64,000 bases of DNA from Lactobacillus gallinarum DSM 10532 = JCM 2011 (GCF_001434975.1 NZ_AZEL01000056.1:8239-72238); one strand, 5' to 3'; shown: positions 46,552-56,345, counted from the first letter of the stretch. Numbers and translations are program-made. The notes: generated by a model from the sequence alone, not told the origin.

Positions 46552-47313
46552 TTACCAGATTCTTACTCGTTGCTCTGGATCTAGCCACATACCATCGTTT
46601 TCACTGACATTGAATGCTTCATAAAATTCATCCAAACATTGAGCCGCAACGTTAGCTCTCATCTCTCCAGGAGCATGTGGATCAAGTTCTGCCAAGGTCT
46701 GTCTAACCTCAGGTCTCATCTTTCTACGCCAGATACGTGCCCAATTTTCAAACAATTCGGTCAAATTACCTTTTTCTTCGGCACATGCCTTAACGGCAGC
46801 AGTCAATCCACCGAGATCTGCGACATTTTCTCCCACGGTTTGATGACCATTGACTTTGGTTCTTCCAATCTGGATTCCATCAAATAGCTTTACTTCAGCT
46901 TGTGCTAATTCAGCAAATTTTTCGAAATCTTCTTTTGACCACCAATCACGTAAATTACCTTTTTCATCAAATTTAGAACCATTCGGATCAAAAGCATGAC
47001 TAATTTCATGAGCAATTACAGCACCGATACCACCATAGTTTTCACTACTGGTATTCTCAGAACTGTAAAATGGTGCTTGAAAAATGGCAGCAGGGAAAGT
47101 AATGTCATTATTAGTAAGTGCATACCCAGCGTTAATGATCATCGCAGGCATATCTTCAGCCCAAAGTTGACGATCAAATTTTTGGTTCAATTTTGTAATG
47201 TTAAATGCTTGCTTAGTTTGTCTAATCTTACGAATGCTATCGTACAAATTATTACCGAGAGTAATTTGATCGTAGACCTCTGGCAGCTTAGTAGGATATC
47301 CGATTTTAACTTT
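46552..47313 (-). pseudogene. pepO: PepO-type M13 endopeptidase, C-terminal fragment
   Basis: The HEISH zinc site, GENVADLGG and the C-terminal DPEQRVRIW of M13 neprilysin-like peptidases are present. Minus-strand homology continues past the first Met to VKIGYPTKLPEVYDQI near 47310 and then ends abruptly. The N-terminal 60 percent of the usual 640-650 residues is missing. Zn-binding residues remain, but without the N-terminal half the enzyme cannot be functional. It abuts a fragment of a secreted protein. Confidence 0.85.
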
Positions 47314-47961
47314 AATAATACTAAAACAAGTAATGAAGAAACTACCGTAACTGTAGATGCAAATTACAGTACTCCAATTATTACTTTTGATAATTCTGGT
47401 AAAGTAATTGAAGTTAGAACAGCGACTCCAGGAGAGAAGTTTACTGTTGATTATCTAGAAAAAGGCAGTCGTGCTGATAAAGTAGCTAGTTATATTGGAC
47501 AATTTGGTGGAGATCAGGCAATTTATCGGATTAAGGGAACCAATAATTGGTTATATTCAATGGGAGTTACGCCGGCATCTAAGATAACCGCTCATAACTA
47601 TGATTTAGAAAACTACTCACTTGTTAAATTCCCTAAAGCTGCCGACCTGTACAATGGTAATGGTGTATCATTGAATGCAAAAATGAAGAAGAACTATGAG
47701 TGGTGGAAAGTAGATAAGCTAGTTTACATTTGGATTCCAAGTGAAAATAAAATAGAAGAATTTTACCACCTCTCACCGTTTACTAAAGGCTACGAAATAG
47801 ACTATATACAATATGCATCATATGAAATAGGTGCCAATACAACCATTTATGATAAGGGAGCATACGTCAAAACAAGTGATGTTCAATTGGTTGAAAATAG
47901 TATTAAGTTAACCCCATCTAACACTCCAGAAGAAGCACAAGCCGCTGCAATGAAGAAGTAA
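47314..47961 (+). pseudogene. secreted or surface protein, 3-prime fragment
   Basis: An open frame that only makes sense from about 47314 (NNTKTSNEETTVTVDANYST) to 47961; the part upstream is the reverse of pepO. It is strand-rich with many Tyr and Lys (YNGNGVSLNAKMKKNYEWW), as in lactobacillar surface proteins with SLAP-like repeats, but the family is not certain. No start codon or signal peptide survives. Two repeated blocks of about 85 residues seem present. Confidence 0.6.
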
Positions 47962-47978
47962 ATTTTACTAGCAATCAA

Positions 47979-48013
47979 AAATCCCGTTACGTTTGATGTA
48001 ACGGGATTTTTAT
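47979..48013 (+). terminator. terminator after the secreted-protein fragment
   Basis: AAATCCCGTTAC and GTAACGGGATTTTT arms. Confidence 0.8.
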
Positions 48014-48033
48014 ATACTCTAATTTTCACTCTA

Positions 48034-48687
48034 TCAAATAAAGCCCAGAGCGTTATAACACATATGCACCAGCATCGAGTAACGTAAGTCCTTCGTCTGC
48101 ATGTAGACCCAAGCTAGCACCATACCTAAGCCCCAATATACAAAGATAAACTTGCTAAGCATCGGATCATGCATATAAGCGAACAAGTAGCCACTAAAAA
48201 TGATGCCGAGCCACTTATTCGTAATCTTTTTCTTCGTGAAGAAAATATTGAAAAACATCCCTCTAAAGACGACTTCCTCACAAAACGGCGCAATAAAGAC
48301 TACCATAATTTCAAACAAGCCCTTACTATGCAGCTCAATCTTATTCAATGCTTGTTGATTATTCGAAACGCCTCGGCCAACCAAGCTTAACATCACCATT
48401 GAGACAATAAGAATCAGAACAAAACCAATTATTGCAATGGCGATTCTTCGCATATCCCAGTGTGGCGCCTGATTAAAACCCCAATCATTGTGCTCCTTCA
48501 ATTGCCGCTTATACAGATTGAAAATTACGAAGAGTACGATCACCGTTACCAGCGCGGTCACTAACGCACGCATATGATCTAATCTAATTCTTTGTGGGTA
48601 AAAATAAAATACTTGCAATTCGATATATAAAGCGAGCGACAAAATAGCTCCCGCAATATTTCCCAGGTAATGCCAAAATTTCGCCAT
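48034..48687 (-). CDS. CPBP-family intramembrane glutamic metalloprotease
   Basis: 217 residues with about six TM. CEEVVFRGMFF (EExxxR motif, about residue 137), a second His in YMHDP and a third in LVHMCYN define the Abi/CPBP family. In lactobacilli members are linked to bacteriocin immunity or membrane-protein processing, but none is proved here. Monocistronic; divergent from the YdcF gene. Confidence 0.87.
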   Translation of the reverse strand: MAKFWHYLGNIAGAILSLALYIELQVFYFYPQRIRLDHMRALVTALVTVIVLFVIFNLYKRQLKEHNDWGFNQAPHWDMRRIAIAIIGFVLILIVSMVMLSLVGRGVSNNQQALNKIELHSKGLFEIMVVFIAPFCEEVVFRGMFFNIFFTKKKITNKWLGIIFSGYLFAYMHDPMLSKFIFVYWGLGMVLAWVYMQTKDLRYSMLVHMCYNALGFI

Positions 48688-48775
48688 TTTCTTATCAACA
48701 CCTTGATTCTTTCATCTTTTAACTATTGTTTCCATTATAATAGAAATAACTCAAAATGACTAAGGAGGGGGCATC

Positions 48776-49879
48776 ATGTTGAATGAAATCATCGCCTTTT
48801 TTGGGAGACGAGGCGAATTTTTCTACATCTCAGTTTTCATGCTAGTCATGTTCTTTGTCTTTTTAATCTCATGGCTAGTTGAACCACGTCGTTTAATTAA
48901 TGGCGTGTTCTTTACCATTTTTCTTGCTTCAGTAGTAATTTGGATCACCGTTATGGTGCATAAAAGCACGAGTCACGGTTTGCAACGAGCCTATGATTTA
49001 TTAGTCTTAGCGGCATTTTTCTTAATTACTGCTCTATTAATCTTCGCTTGGCTTTTTCTATTTTGGAACGCCTACTTTGTTTGGAAATATGAGAGTCATA
49101 CGTTGCCTAACCTTTTAACATTAATTTTCGGATTCGTTGCTTTAATTCTGAGTCTGATATTTTTATTCGGCCCAGGACAATACTTACCGCGCTGGCTCAG
49201 CGTCTTACTTGCCTCAATTCCAGCTATCGCTATTTACCTAGGCTTAGTTTTATACAATTTCTTGGTCAATCTGCTCTTATATCAAATCTACCCACGCCGT
49301 TACAAGCAAGATTATTTAATAGTACTAGGTGCTGGATTAATTAACGGTGATCGCGTTTCTAAGCTCCTTGCAGCTCGCATCAACCGGGCTATCCAATACT
49401 CTAACCGCCAATATCAAAAAGGCAGGAAGCGCCCTATTATCATCATGTCAGGCGGTCAAGGACCTGATGAAAAGATACCCGAAGCCGTAGCAATGGCAAA
49501 ATTTGCCCGAAAACGGGGTATTAAGACTAACCACTTACTAATTGAAGATAAATCCAAAAACACCTACCAAAATATGCTTTTTTCTAAGAGATTAGCTACT
49601 AAAGACTTTGGCGGTAGTAATTTTAAAGCCAAATTTTTTAGTAACAACTACCATATTTTTAGAGCGGCGCTTTTAGCTAAAGAAGTGGGCCTAAAAGCCA
49701 ACGGTGTCGGTGCTTTTACTCGTTTTTACTATCTGCCTAACGCTATCATTCGCGAATTTGCCGGAGTGTTTGTCATGCATAAACGCCGTCATTTCGTTAT
49801 CATGGGAGTAATAGTTTTATTCTTTATCTTACAAGCTATCTTAGTTGCGACAGGTAATATTAAGTTTAGTGTGATCTAA
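48776..49879 (+). CDS. YdcF-family (DUF218) membrane protein
   Basis: 367 residues. Four or five TM in the first 180 are followed by a DUF218 domain: YLIVLGAGLINGDRVSKLLAARINRA, IIIMSGGQGPDEKIPEAVAM, LLIEDKSKNTYQNM. The last segment is a TM. DUF218 proteins have been linked to envelope polymer metabolism. GGAGGGGG precedes the ATG. It lies 24 bases before the MacB-like ABC gene and probably shares its transcript. Confidence 0.85.
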   Translation: MLNEIIAFFGRRGEFFYISVFMLVMFFVFLISWLVEPRRLINGVFFTIFLASVVIWITVMVHKSTSHGLQRAYDLLVLAAFFLITALLIFAWLFLFWNAYFVWKYESHTLPNLLTLIFGFVALILSLIFLFGPGQYLPRWLSVLLASIPAIAIYLGLVLYNFLVNLLLYQIYPRRYKQDYLIVLGAGLINGDRVSKLLAARINRAIQYSNRQYQKGRKRPIIIMSGGQGPDEKIPEAVAMAKFARKRGIKTNHLLIEDKSKNTYQNMLFSKRLATKDFGGSNFKAKFFSNNYHIFRAALLAKEVGLKANGVGAFTRFYYLPNAIIREFAGVFVMHKRRHFVIMGVIVLFFILQAILVATGNIKFSVI

Positions 49880-49903
49880 AACTATTTAGAAGAGAGGGAC
49901 TGA

Positions 49904-52240
49904 ATGCTACAACTAAAACACATTTTTAAATCATACAAGGTTGGAGACAATATCACTCATGCCCTAGATGATGTAACGATCTCGTTTAGAGATCAGGAAT
50001 TTGTCGCCATCTTAGGACCAAGTGGTTCTGGTAAGACGACAATGTTGAACGTGATTGGCGGACTTGACCGTTATGACAAAGGTGATTTGATCATTAACGG
50101 CAAATCAACCAAGAATTTTAAGGAAACCGATTGGGATGCCTACCGCAACAACAGCGTCGGCTTTATTTTTCAAAATTATAATTTGATTCCCCACCTATCA
50201 ATCATTGCTAACGTTGAATTGGGGATGAATTTATCCGGTGTTGGTAAAAAGGAACGGCATGAAAAAGCCATTGCCGCATTGACTGAAGTTGGATTAAAAG
50301 AGCATATCAACAAGCGCCCTAACCAACTATCTGGTGGTCAGATGCAGCGTGTTGCCATTGCCCGTGCGATTGCCAATGATCCCGATATCTTGCTTTGTGA
50401 CGAACCAACTGGTGCGCTTGATACGGAAACTTCTGTACAAATCATGGAATTGATCAAGAAGCTTTCTAAGGATCGTTTAATCATCATGGTTACGCACAAC
50501 CCGGAATTAGCTGAAAAATACGCTACTCGAATCGTCAATTTCCAAGATGGCAAGATTCAACATGATTCCGAACCCTTTAAGCCAGAGGATGAAAAAGATA
50601 CTTTCAATCTAAAGCGGACCAAGATGTCTTACTGGAACGCAATTAAGCTTAGTTTTACCAACATTATGACCAAGAAAGGTCGAACTATTTTAACTGCTTT
50701 TGCCTCCAGTATCGGCATTATTTCTATTGCTGTCGTGCTTTCGATCTCTAACGGTTTTCAAAAGCAAATTAATACAACCATGAGTAAGGCTTTAGCCAAG
50801 TACCCGATTGCAATCTCGCAGACGGCTACTGATATGACTTCGATGAATAACCACGAAGATTCAGATAAAAATGTTAAAAATCGGGGCTATGTCACGGCGA
50901 AAAAGGATCCTAGTGAGGAAGCGCAGCATACTAACAAGATCACTGAAAAGTACGTTGATTACATTAAAAAGATCAATCCTAACTATGCCAACAATGTTTC
51001 CTATCAAAGAGCAGTTAATTTAAACCTGCTTTCTAAAGTCAATGGCAAGGTAGAGCGCGTTCAATTCTCAAATGCAGATCCTGATCAAAGTGCGTCGATA
51101 TCAGCACTGCGCTCACAGGCAATGAGTTCGATGGGAATTGGTTCCTCTGTTTTTCCTACCGCTTTAAATAAAAATAAGAGCTCATTCTTGAAGCAAAATT
51201 ATCAGTTGCTCTCTGGTCATTGGCCAAGCAAAACTACTGACCTCGTTTTAGTAACCGACAATAAAAATACCATTAACATTAATTCTTTGAAGAACCTTGG
51301 CTTTGATGTCGACAACAAAGAACGTGTTAAATTTAGTAAGCTAATCGGTAAAGAATTCAGTATCGTTGATAATAATGACTACTACCAAGAATTACCTACG
51401 GGGATGTTTGTTCCTAAGAAAGCTAATTCAGCAATGTACAACGGCGGTACCAAGCTGAAGCTAACTGGGGTAATTAGACCTAAGAATGAAGATTCGATGG
51501 CTCTTTTATCAACGGGAATCGCATATAGCGACAAGCTTTCTCAAGATGTCATCAACGACAACAAGAATTCTGCCATCGTGAAGGCTCAAAAGAAGTCTAA
51601 CCGCAGTGTTTTAACTGGACAAAGCATGAAGGCTAATGAAAAGAAGATGATCATGCAAACCTTAGGCGGTTCAAGCATCCCTACTGGCATCATGATCTAC
51701 CCTAACAACTTTGATGACAAGGACAAGGTTCTTGATTACCTTGATAAGTGGAACAAGGGCAAAAAGAAGGCCGACAAGATCATCTACACCGATATGTCTA
51801 GTGCCGTAACGACTATGACTGGTGGTTTGCTTGGCGGTATTACGACTATCCTAGTTGCCTTTGCCGCAATTTCATTGATCACTTCAATGATCATGATCGG
51901 TATCTTAACCTACACTTCAGTTCTCGAAAGAACCAAGGAAATTGGTGTCTTGAAGGCTTTAGGTGCTCGCAAGAAAGATATCACTCGCGTCTTTGACGCC
52001 GAAACCTTCATCTTAGGTGTCTTCTCTGGTGTGCTCGGTGTCTTCATCGCTTACCTATTAACATTTCCAATCAACAGCGTGATTTATAAGATTACCGATT
52101 TAGCTAATGTTGCTCAGCTTGATCCAAAAGCTGCGTTGATTTTAATTACTATTTCAACCGTATTAACTTTAATTGGTGGTCACATCCCTGCTAGAATGGC
52201 AGCTAAAAAGGACGCGGCTATCGCGCTTAGAAGCGAATAA
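49904..52240 (+). CDS. MacB-like ABC transporter, ATPase fused to FtsX permease
   Basis: 778 residues. ATPase domain (1-225) with GPSGSGKTT, LSGGQMQR and [12 protein letters not shown], then a TM near 265, a large extracytoplasmic domain (about 290-640) and three C-terminal TM with FtsX motifs (ERTKEIGVLKALGARKKDI). This is the family of MacB-type mechanotransmitters and antimicrobial peptide exporters. It is intact, in contrast to the broken relative at 22-25 kb. No two-component system is adjacent. Confidence 0.9.
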   Translation: MLQLKHIFKSYKVGDNITHALDDVTISFRDQEFVAILGPSGSGKTTMLNVIGGLDRYDKGDLIINGKSTKNFKETDWDAYRNNSVGFIFQNYNLIPHLSIIANVELGMNLSGVGKKERHEKAIAALTEVGLKEHINKRPNQLSGGQMQRVAIARAIANDPDILLCDEPTGALDTETSVQIMELIKKLSKDRLIIMVTHNPELAEKYATRIVNFQDGKIQHDSEPFKPEDEKDTFNLKRTKMSYWNAIKLSFTNIMTKKGRTILTAFASSIGIISIAVVLSISNGFQKQINTTMSKALAKYPIAISQTATDMTSMNNHEDSDKNVKNRGYVTAKKDPSEEAQHTNKITEKYVDYIKKINPNYANNVSYQRAVNLNLLSKVNGKVERVQFSNADPDQSASISALRSQAMSSMGIGSSVFPTALNKNKSSFLKQNYQLLSGHWPSKTTDLVLVTDNKNTININSLKNLGFDVDNKERVKFSKLIGKEFSIVDNNDYYQELPTGMFVPKKANSAMYNGGTKLKLTGVIRPKNEDSMALLSTGIAYSDKLSQDVINDNKNSAIVKAQKKSNRSVLTGQSMKANEKKMIMQTLGGSSIPTGIMIYPNNFDDKDKVLDYLDKWNKGKKKADKIIYTDMSSAVTTMTGGLLGGITTILVAFAAISLITSMIMIGILTYTSVLERTKEIGVLKALGARKKDITRVFDAETFILGVFSGVLGVFIAYLLTFPINSVIYKITDLANVAQLDPKAALILITISTVLTLIGGHIPARMAAKKDAAIALRSE

Positions 52241-52242
52241 GA

Positions 52243-52275
52243 AAAACAGCGTTAGAATTACTAACGCTGTTTTTT
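52243..52275. terminator. bidirectional terminator
   Basis: AAAAACAGCGTTAG and CTAACGCTGTTTTTT between convergent genes. Confidence 0.85.
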
Positions 52276-52879
52276 ACGCTCTTTTCAACACTAAATTAAG
52301 TGGTGTAACAATCACCGGCACTACTAATGCAGTGAAGATTGCTTCAATCACACCATTTGCACCTAGCGCTGTAATCAAAATCAGAATCAGCGGCGTGCTA
52401 GAATTATAGTTGCCTAAATAATGGAGCAGACTAGCTGGATCATGCATAAAGAAAATACTTGTCAGTAAAATTACCATGATCGTGTTGGTCAATGAAGTTA
52501 CTGCTCCACTCAAAATGTAGCCTAACTTGGCATAATTGGTTTTGCCCATTGCTCTGGAAATTACGCCTGGAAAAAAGCCTGCTAAAACACTAGGCACAAC
52601 AGAAATTACTGGATTTTGGAACAGCATCAAGCTGACCATATCTCCAGGTTGCGTATATGCAACGATTAATCTGGTAATTCCCCAAAATAATCCAAATCCT
52701 AAACCTGCCTTAGGGCCCATCAAAGTACCATAAATCGCAATTGTCATCGGAATCGTGGTAATTGCAGGCAAGGCCGGAATGATTCGCACATAACCAATAT
52801 TCGGTACGAAAGTTTGCATGATCAAAATAGCTGCAAAAACTGCAGTAATGGTCATGCGTCTCGTTTCTTCTCGTCTCAT
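52274..52879 (-). CDS. ECF transporter S component, PanT-like
   Basis: About 201 residues with six TM; ATG at 52879 seven bases after GGGGA. VFAAILIMQTFVPNIGYVR near the start and GPKAGLGFGLFWGITRLI match vitamin-type ECF S components. In this group the layout suggests pantothenate (PanT). It would use a shared ECF energising module encoded elsewhere. Substrate is not certain. Confidence 0.8.
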   Translation of the reverse strand: MRREETRRMTITAVFAAILIMQTFVPNIGYVRIIPALPAITTIPMTIAIYGTLMGPKAGLGFGLFWGITRLIVAYTQPGDMVSLMLFQNPVISVVPSVLAGFFPGVISRAMGKTNYAKLGYILSGAVTSLTNTIMVILLTSIFFMHDPASLLHYLGNYNSSTPLILILITALGANGVIEAIFTALVVPVIVTPLNLVLKRA

Positions 52880-52952
52880 TTTTATCCCCAATTCATTAAA
52901 AAGATACTACTAATTAAACCATAGTCAGAATTTTTTCTCAGCAAAAAAGGCC

Positions 52953-52968
52953 TGTTTCACATGAAACA
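52953..52968. other. parS-like site
   Basis: TGTTTCACATGAAACA, one base from the parS consensus TGTTTCACGTGAAACA. It lies in the aldo/keto reductase terminator (GACTTG...CAGGCC arms, T6). Confidence 0.5.
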
Positions 52969-52985
52969 AGTCTTTTATTTTTTAC

Positions 52986-53813
52986 TTAAATTACCGCTAA
53001 AGGAGTTTTCTCCGTTGGAATTGGAAAATCACTATTAATTAACCTTAACTCGTCATCAGTTAACTTTATTTCTTGAGCAGCAATATTTTCCTTCATGTGT
53101 TTAATACTGCTGCTTTTTGGAATGGCCAACACATTGCCATTGCGCAAAGTCCAAGCAAGCATAATTTGATGCGGTGTTACACCATGATCACGAGCCACGA
53201 TCTTCAAATTCTGCGTAATTCTAATCGTGTCTCCTGCTCCAGAATTAAACGGAGAATAACCAATAAAGCTGACGCCATGCTCTGTTTGCCAGTCTTGCAA
53301 ATCAAACTCTGTGCCTCGTTCCTTAATATTATAGAGATCTTCGTTAGCAAAACATTTTGTTCCACCAGGCACACTAAATAATTCTTTCATATCAGACGTA
53401 TCAAAGTTAGAAACGCCCCAGTGACGAATTAATCCTTCTTTTTGCAAAGCTTGCAAACCGCGAATCGTGTCTGATAAACGATGATTACCGCGCCAATGCA
53501 ATAAATATAAATCTAAATAATCAGTACCTAATCTCTCTAAGCTAGCTTCCAGACTCTTTCTCTCTAGCTCAGGAGTCGCATGATAGGGATAGAATTTTGA
53601 AATTAAAAACAATTTATCACGATCGTAATCTTTAATTGCCTCGCCTATCAGCTCTTCACTTTTGCCATCACCATACATTTCTGCTGTATCGATAATGTTC
53701 AAGCCATTATCTAAACCATAGCGAATGGCCGCAATTTCATCTTTTTTATTTTTGGGATCTTCACCAATCCCCCAAGTACCTATACCTAAGCCTGTTAACT
53801 TTTCAAAATCCAT
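52986..53813 (-). CDS. aldo/keto reductase
   Basis: 275 residues of the AKR fold. The catalytic tetrad is visible: DTAEMYG (Asp and Tyr), the Lys in LISKFYP, the His in LLHWRG. The late IPKSSSIKHMKENI binds NADPH. Substrate unknown. It has AGGAAGTGA upstream and is divergent from nagB. Confidence 0.9.
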   Translation of the reverse strand: MDFEKLTGLGIGTWGIGEDPKNKKDEIAAIRYGLDNGLNIIDTAEMYGDGKSEELIGEAIKDYDRDKLFLISKFYPYHATPELERKSLEASLERLGTDYLDLYLLHWRGNHRLSDTIRGLQALQKEGLIRHWGVSNFDTSDMKELFSVPGGTKCFANEDLYNIKERGTEFDLQDWQTEHGVSFIGYSPFNSGAGDTIRITQNLKIVARDHGVTPHQIMLAWTLRNGNVLAIPKSSSIKHMKENIAAQEIKLTDDELRLINSDFPIPTEKTPLAVI

Positions 53814-53871
53814 CCGTATTCACTTCCTTTACTCAAATTTTAACATAGTTCTGCGATTTTCATTTTACCAA

Positions 53872-53912
53872 TTGACAAAATGGTCTATTCCATTTTATAA
53901 TGGACTAGACCA
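53872..53912 (+). promoter_or_regulatory. nagB promoter with two dre-like operators
   Basis: TTGACA (53872-53877), 18-bp spacer, TATAAT (53896-53901). TGGTCTATTCCA (53881-53892) overlaps the spacer and TGGACTAGACCA (53901-53912) overlaps the start of transcription. Both resemble the TGGTCTAGACCA core bound by GntR-type NagR/YvoA regulators. Confidence 0.75.
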
Positions 53913-53930
53913 GTAAAGGAGGGCTTTAAA

Positions 53931-54650
53931 ATGAAAATTATTGTTACTGAAAACAAAATTCAAGGTGGAGCAAAAGCATTCGAGATTTTTGAAAATGAAA
54001 TCAAAAATGGTGCTAAAGTTTTAGGTTTAGCTACCGGTTCTACCCCTGAAACTCTTTATCAAAACTTTACTAACAGTGATCTTAACTGTTCAAACTTAAT
54101 TAGCATTAACCTTGATGAATATGTTGGCTTAACACCTGATAATCCTCAAAGTTACCACTACTTCATGCGCAAGCACTTATTCGACAAAAAGCCTTTCAAG
54201 AAATCTTACGTTCCAGACGGCATGACTAAAGATGTTGCTGCTACTTGCAAAGAATACGATCAAATTATCAAAGATAATCCAATTGACGTGCAACTATTAG
54301 GTATCGGCCGTAACGGTCACATTGCCTTTAATGAACCTGGCACTCCATTTGACATTGGTACTCACGAAGTTAAGTTGACTGAAAATACAATCAAAGCTAA
54401 CTCACGTTTCTTCGACAACGAAGATGAAGTACCTAAGAGTGCAATTTGTATGGGTAATGCCAACATTATGCAAGCCAAAAAAGTAGTATTAATGGCCTTC
54501 GGTGAAAAGAAAGCACAAGCAATCAAAGAAATGATTGAAGGACCAGTTACTGAACAAGTGCCTGCATCAATTTTACAAAAACATCCTGATGTAACTATCA
54601 TCGTTGATAAGGCTGCAGCTCAAGAACTAGACGACAAATACAAGAACTAA
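53931..54650 (+). CDS. nagB: glucosamine-6-phosphate deaminase
   Basis: 239 residues. [12 protein letters not shown] (substrate phosphate loop), INLDEYVGL (catalytic Asp), and [14 protein letters not shown] with the His are conserved. It converts glucosamine-6-P to fructose-6-P and ammonia and governs amino-sugar use. It is a short NagB of the Firmicute type without the long C-terminal tail. GGAGGG precedes the ATG. Expression should respond to GlcNAc-6-P or GlcN-6-P through the dre-like operators. Confidence 0.95.
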   Translation: MKIIVTENKIQGGAKAFEIFENEIKNGAKVLGLATGSTPETLYQNFTNSDLNCSNLISINLDEYVGLTPDNPQSYHYFMRKHLFDKKPFKKSYVPDGMTKDVAATCKEYDQIIKDNPIDVQLLGIGRNGHIAFNEPGTPFDIGTHEVKLTENTIKANSRFFDNEDEVPKSAICMGNANIMQAKKVVLMAFGEKKAQAIKEMIEGPVTEQVPASILQKHPDVTIIVDKAAAQELDDKYKN

Positions 54651-54669
54651 ATAACAATTTATCCCTAAA

Positions 54670-54716
54670 AATGAAAAGCTAGGCTTTCTACAATCGTAGA
54701 AGACCTAGCTATTTTT
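54670..54716 (+). terminator. nagB terminator
   Basis: AGCTAGG with an inner CTTTCTAC/GTAGAAG hairpin and CCTAGCT, then ATTTTT. Confidence 0.8.
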
Positions 54717-54771
54717 GTGAATTATACTTCACTAAATCGCATTTTTGCTCTAAATATTGAAGTATAATTCA
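54717..54771. repeat. inverted repeat of unknown role
   Basis: GAATTATACTTCA and TGAAGTATAATTC, 13-bp arms separated by about 28 bases, between nagB and dak. It could be a hairpin or a pair of protein sites. Confidence 0.55.
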
Positions 54772-54880
54772 TTTTTTATAATTTCTCTGCTCTAATTGAA
54801 TTATGTTTCATTCCTATCCGATTTTTCATTTCTACCCTTGACTTTTTCGTGTGAAACAGAATTAAAAAAGAGCTTGTGTG

Positions 54881-54926
54881 CCACAATATCTCGTATTAAA
54901 CTTATTAATTGTACAATATCTGGTAT
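54881..54926 (+). promoter_or_regulatory. tandem NrdR-box-like motifs upstream of dak
   Basis: CCACAATATCTCGTAT (54881-54896) and GTACAATATCTGGTAT (54911-54926), start to start exactly 30 bp. They match 12 and 11 of 16 positions of the NrdR box ACACWATATATWGTGT. Confidence 0.5.
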
Positions 54927-54938
54927 TTAAGAAAGAAT

Positions 54939-55586
54939 GTGATTCAAGTTATTGTTTTAAGCGGGCCAATTGGAGCCGGGAAATCCAGTTTAACCAGTAT
55001 TTTAGCAGAGCACCTAGGTACACAAGCATTTTACGAAGGCGTTGATAGTAACCCTGTTTTGCCGCTTTATTATAAGGATATGAAGCGTTACACTTTTTTA
55101 CTTAACACTTATTTGCTTAACCACCGTTTAGCTCAAATCAATCAAGCTATTAAAGATAAGAACAGCGTATCCGATCGTTCTATCTATGAAGATGCGCTTT
55201 TCTTCAAGATGAACGCTGACAGCAAGGTCGCAGATCCTACAGAATTTAAGATCTATGATGACTTGCTTGAAAACATGATGGAAGATACGCCAGGCAACCC
55301 AAGCAAGAAGCCCGATTTGCTTATCTACATCCATGTTTCACTTGATACCATGCTTAAGCGCATTAAAAAGCGTGGTCGTTCATTTGAACAAATCAGCACA
55401 GATCCAGGCTTGAAGGATTACTACGCTAGATTGCTCAGATACTATGAGCCTTGGTATGAACAATATGATGCTTCTCCTAAGATGGCTATTAATGGTGACA
55501 AACTTGATTTTGTTTCTAGCATGGATGCCCAAAGAGAAGTATTGAAGGAAATTGATGAGAAGTTGCACGAAATCGGTAACTTATAA
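54939..55586 (+). CDS. dak: deoxyadenosine kinase subunit
   Basis: About 215 residues from a GTG at 54939; an ATT two codons later aligns with the dgk ATG but is a rare start. [12 protein letters not shown] is the P-loop, and [18 protein letters not shown] and [11 protein letters not shown] (DRS motif) are nearly those of L. acidophilus R-26 deoxyadenosine kinase. That enzyme forms a heterodimer with its dgk partner and phosphorylates deoxyadenosine, salvaging DNA precursors. It lies 24 bases before dgk, with which it shares a 48-nt identical stretch. Confidence 0.9.
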   Translation: MIQVIVLSGPIGAGKSSLTSILAEHLGTQAFYEGVDSNPVLPLYYKDMKRYTFLLNTYLLNHRLAQINQAIKDKNSVSDRSIYEDALFFKMNADSKVADPTEFKIYDDLLENMMEDTPGNPSKKPDLLIYIHVSLDTMLKRIKKRGRSFEQISTDPGLKDYYARLLRYYEPWYEQYDASPKMAINGDKLDFVSSMDAQREVLKEIDEKLHEIGNL

Positions 55587-55610
55587 GACTGAATAAAAAG
55601 AAGGAACGTG

Positions 55611-56297
55611 ATGACAGTTATTGTTTTAAGCGGGCCAATTGGAGCCGGGAAATCCAGTTTAACAGGTATTTTATCCAAATATTTAGGTACTAAGCCATTT
55701 TATGAAAGTGTTGACGACAATCCAGTTCTGCCACTCTTTTATGCTGATCCTAAGAAATATGCTTTCTTATTGCAGGTATACTTCTTAAACACGCGTTTTC
55801 ACAGCATTAAAGATGCTCTTACTGAAGATAATAATGTACTCGATCGTTCTATCTACGAAGATGCGCTCTTCTTCCAAATGAACGCTGACATTGGTCGTGC
55901 AACCTCAGAAGAAGTGGATACTTACTATGAACTTCTGCACAATATGATGAACGAGCTTGAAAGAATGCCTAAGAAGAATCCAGATTTGCTTGTTCATATT
56001 AATGTTTCATATGACACCATGATTAAACGGATTAAAAAGCGTGGTCGTCCATATGAACAATTGAGTTATGACTCAACTCTAGAAGACTACTATAAGCGTC
56101 TGCTTCGCTATTACAAGCCTTGGTATGAGAATTACGATTACTCACCAAAGATGGAAATCGATGGCGATAAACTAGATTTCATGGCTAATCCAGCCGACAA
56201 GCAAGTAGTCTTGGATCAAATCACAGACAAATTAAAAGAAATGGGAAAGCTTCCTGAAGATTGGAAAAAGCCAACAGATATCCAAATCGAAGCATAA
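55611..56297 (+). CDS. dgk: deoxyguanosine kinase subunit
   Basis: 228 residues from the ATG at 55611 (AAGGA upstream). [30 protein letters not shown] and [16 protein letters not shown] match the partner of dak in the known L. acidophilus tandem. The C-terminus is about 13 residues longer (LPEDWKKPTDIQIEA). The heterodimer acts on deoxyguanosine and deoxyadenosine; substrate assignment within the pair rests on gene order. The stop overlaps ATTTCCTAGGAAAT (56297-56310). Confidence 0.9.
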   Translation: MTVIVLSGPIGAGKSSLTGILSKYLGTKPFYESVDDNPVLPLFYADPKKYAFLLQVYFLNTRFHSIKDALTEDNNVLDRSIYEDALFFQMNADIGRATSEEVDTYYELLHNMMNELERMPKKNPDLLVHINVSYDTMIKRIKKRGRPYEQLSYDSTLEDYYKRLLRYYKPWYENYDYSPKMEIDGDKLDFMANPADKQVVLDQITDKLKEMGKLPEDWKKPTDIQIEA

Positions 56298-56310
56298 TTT
56301 CCTAGGAAAT
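56297..56310. other. Noc-like palindrome (ATTTCCTAGGAAAT)
   Basis: Perfect 14-bp palindrome at the dgk stop, two central bases from the Noc consensus. The same 14-mer recurs at 58869. Confidence 0.5.
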
Positions 56311-56345
56311 AATAAACCGCATAGAAATTCTATGCGGTTTTTCTT
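56309..56345. terminator. bidirectional terminator after dgk
   Basis: AAACCGCATAGAA, short loop, TTCTATGCGGTTT, T-rich. Confidence 0.85.

Noticed and set aside
46996-47313. Front part of a 321-codon plus-strand frame
   Set aside because: It is the reverse of the pepO fragment. Only the part after about 47314 looks like protein.
48034-48687. CPBP protease as immunity gene of a bacteriocin locus
   Set aside because: No bacteriocin, leader or exporter gene next to it.
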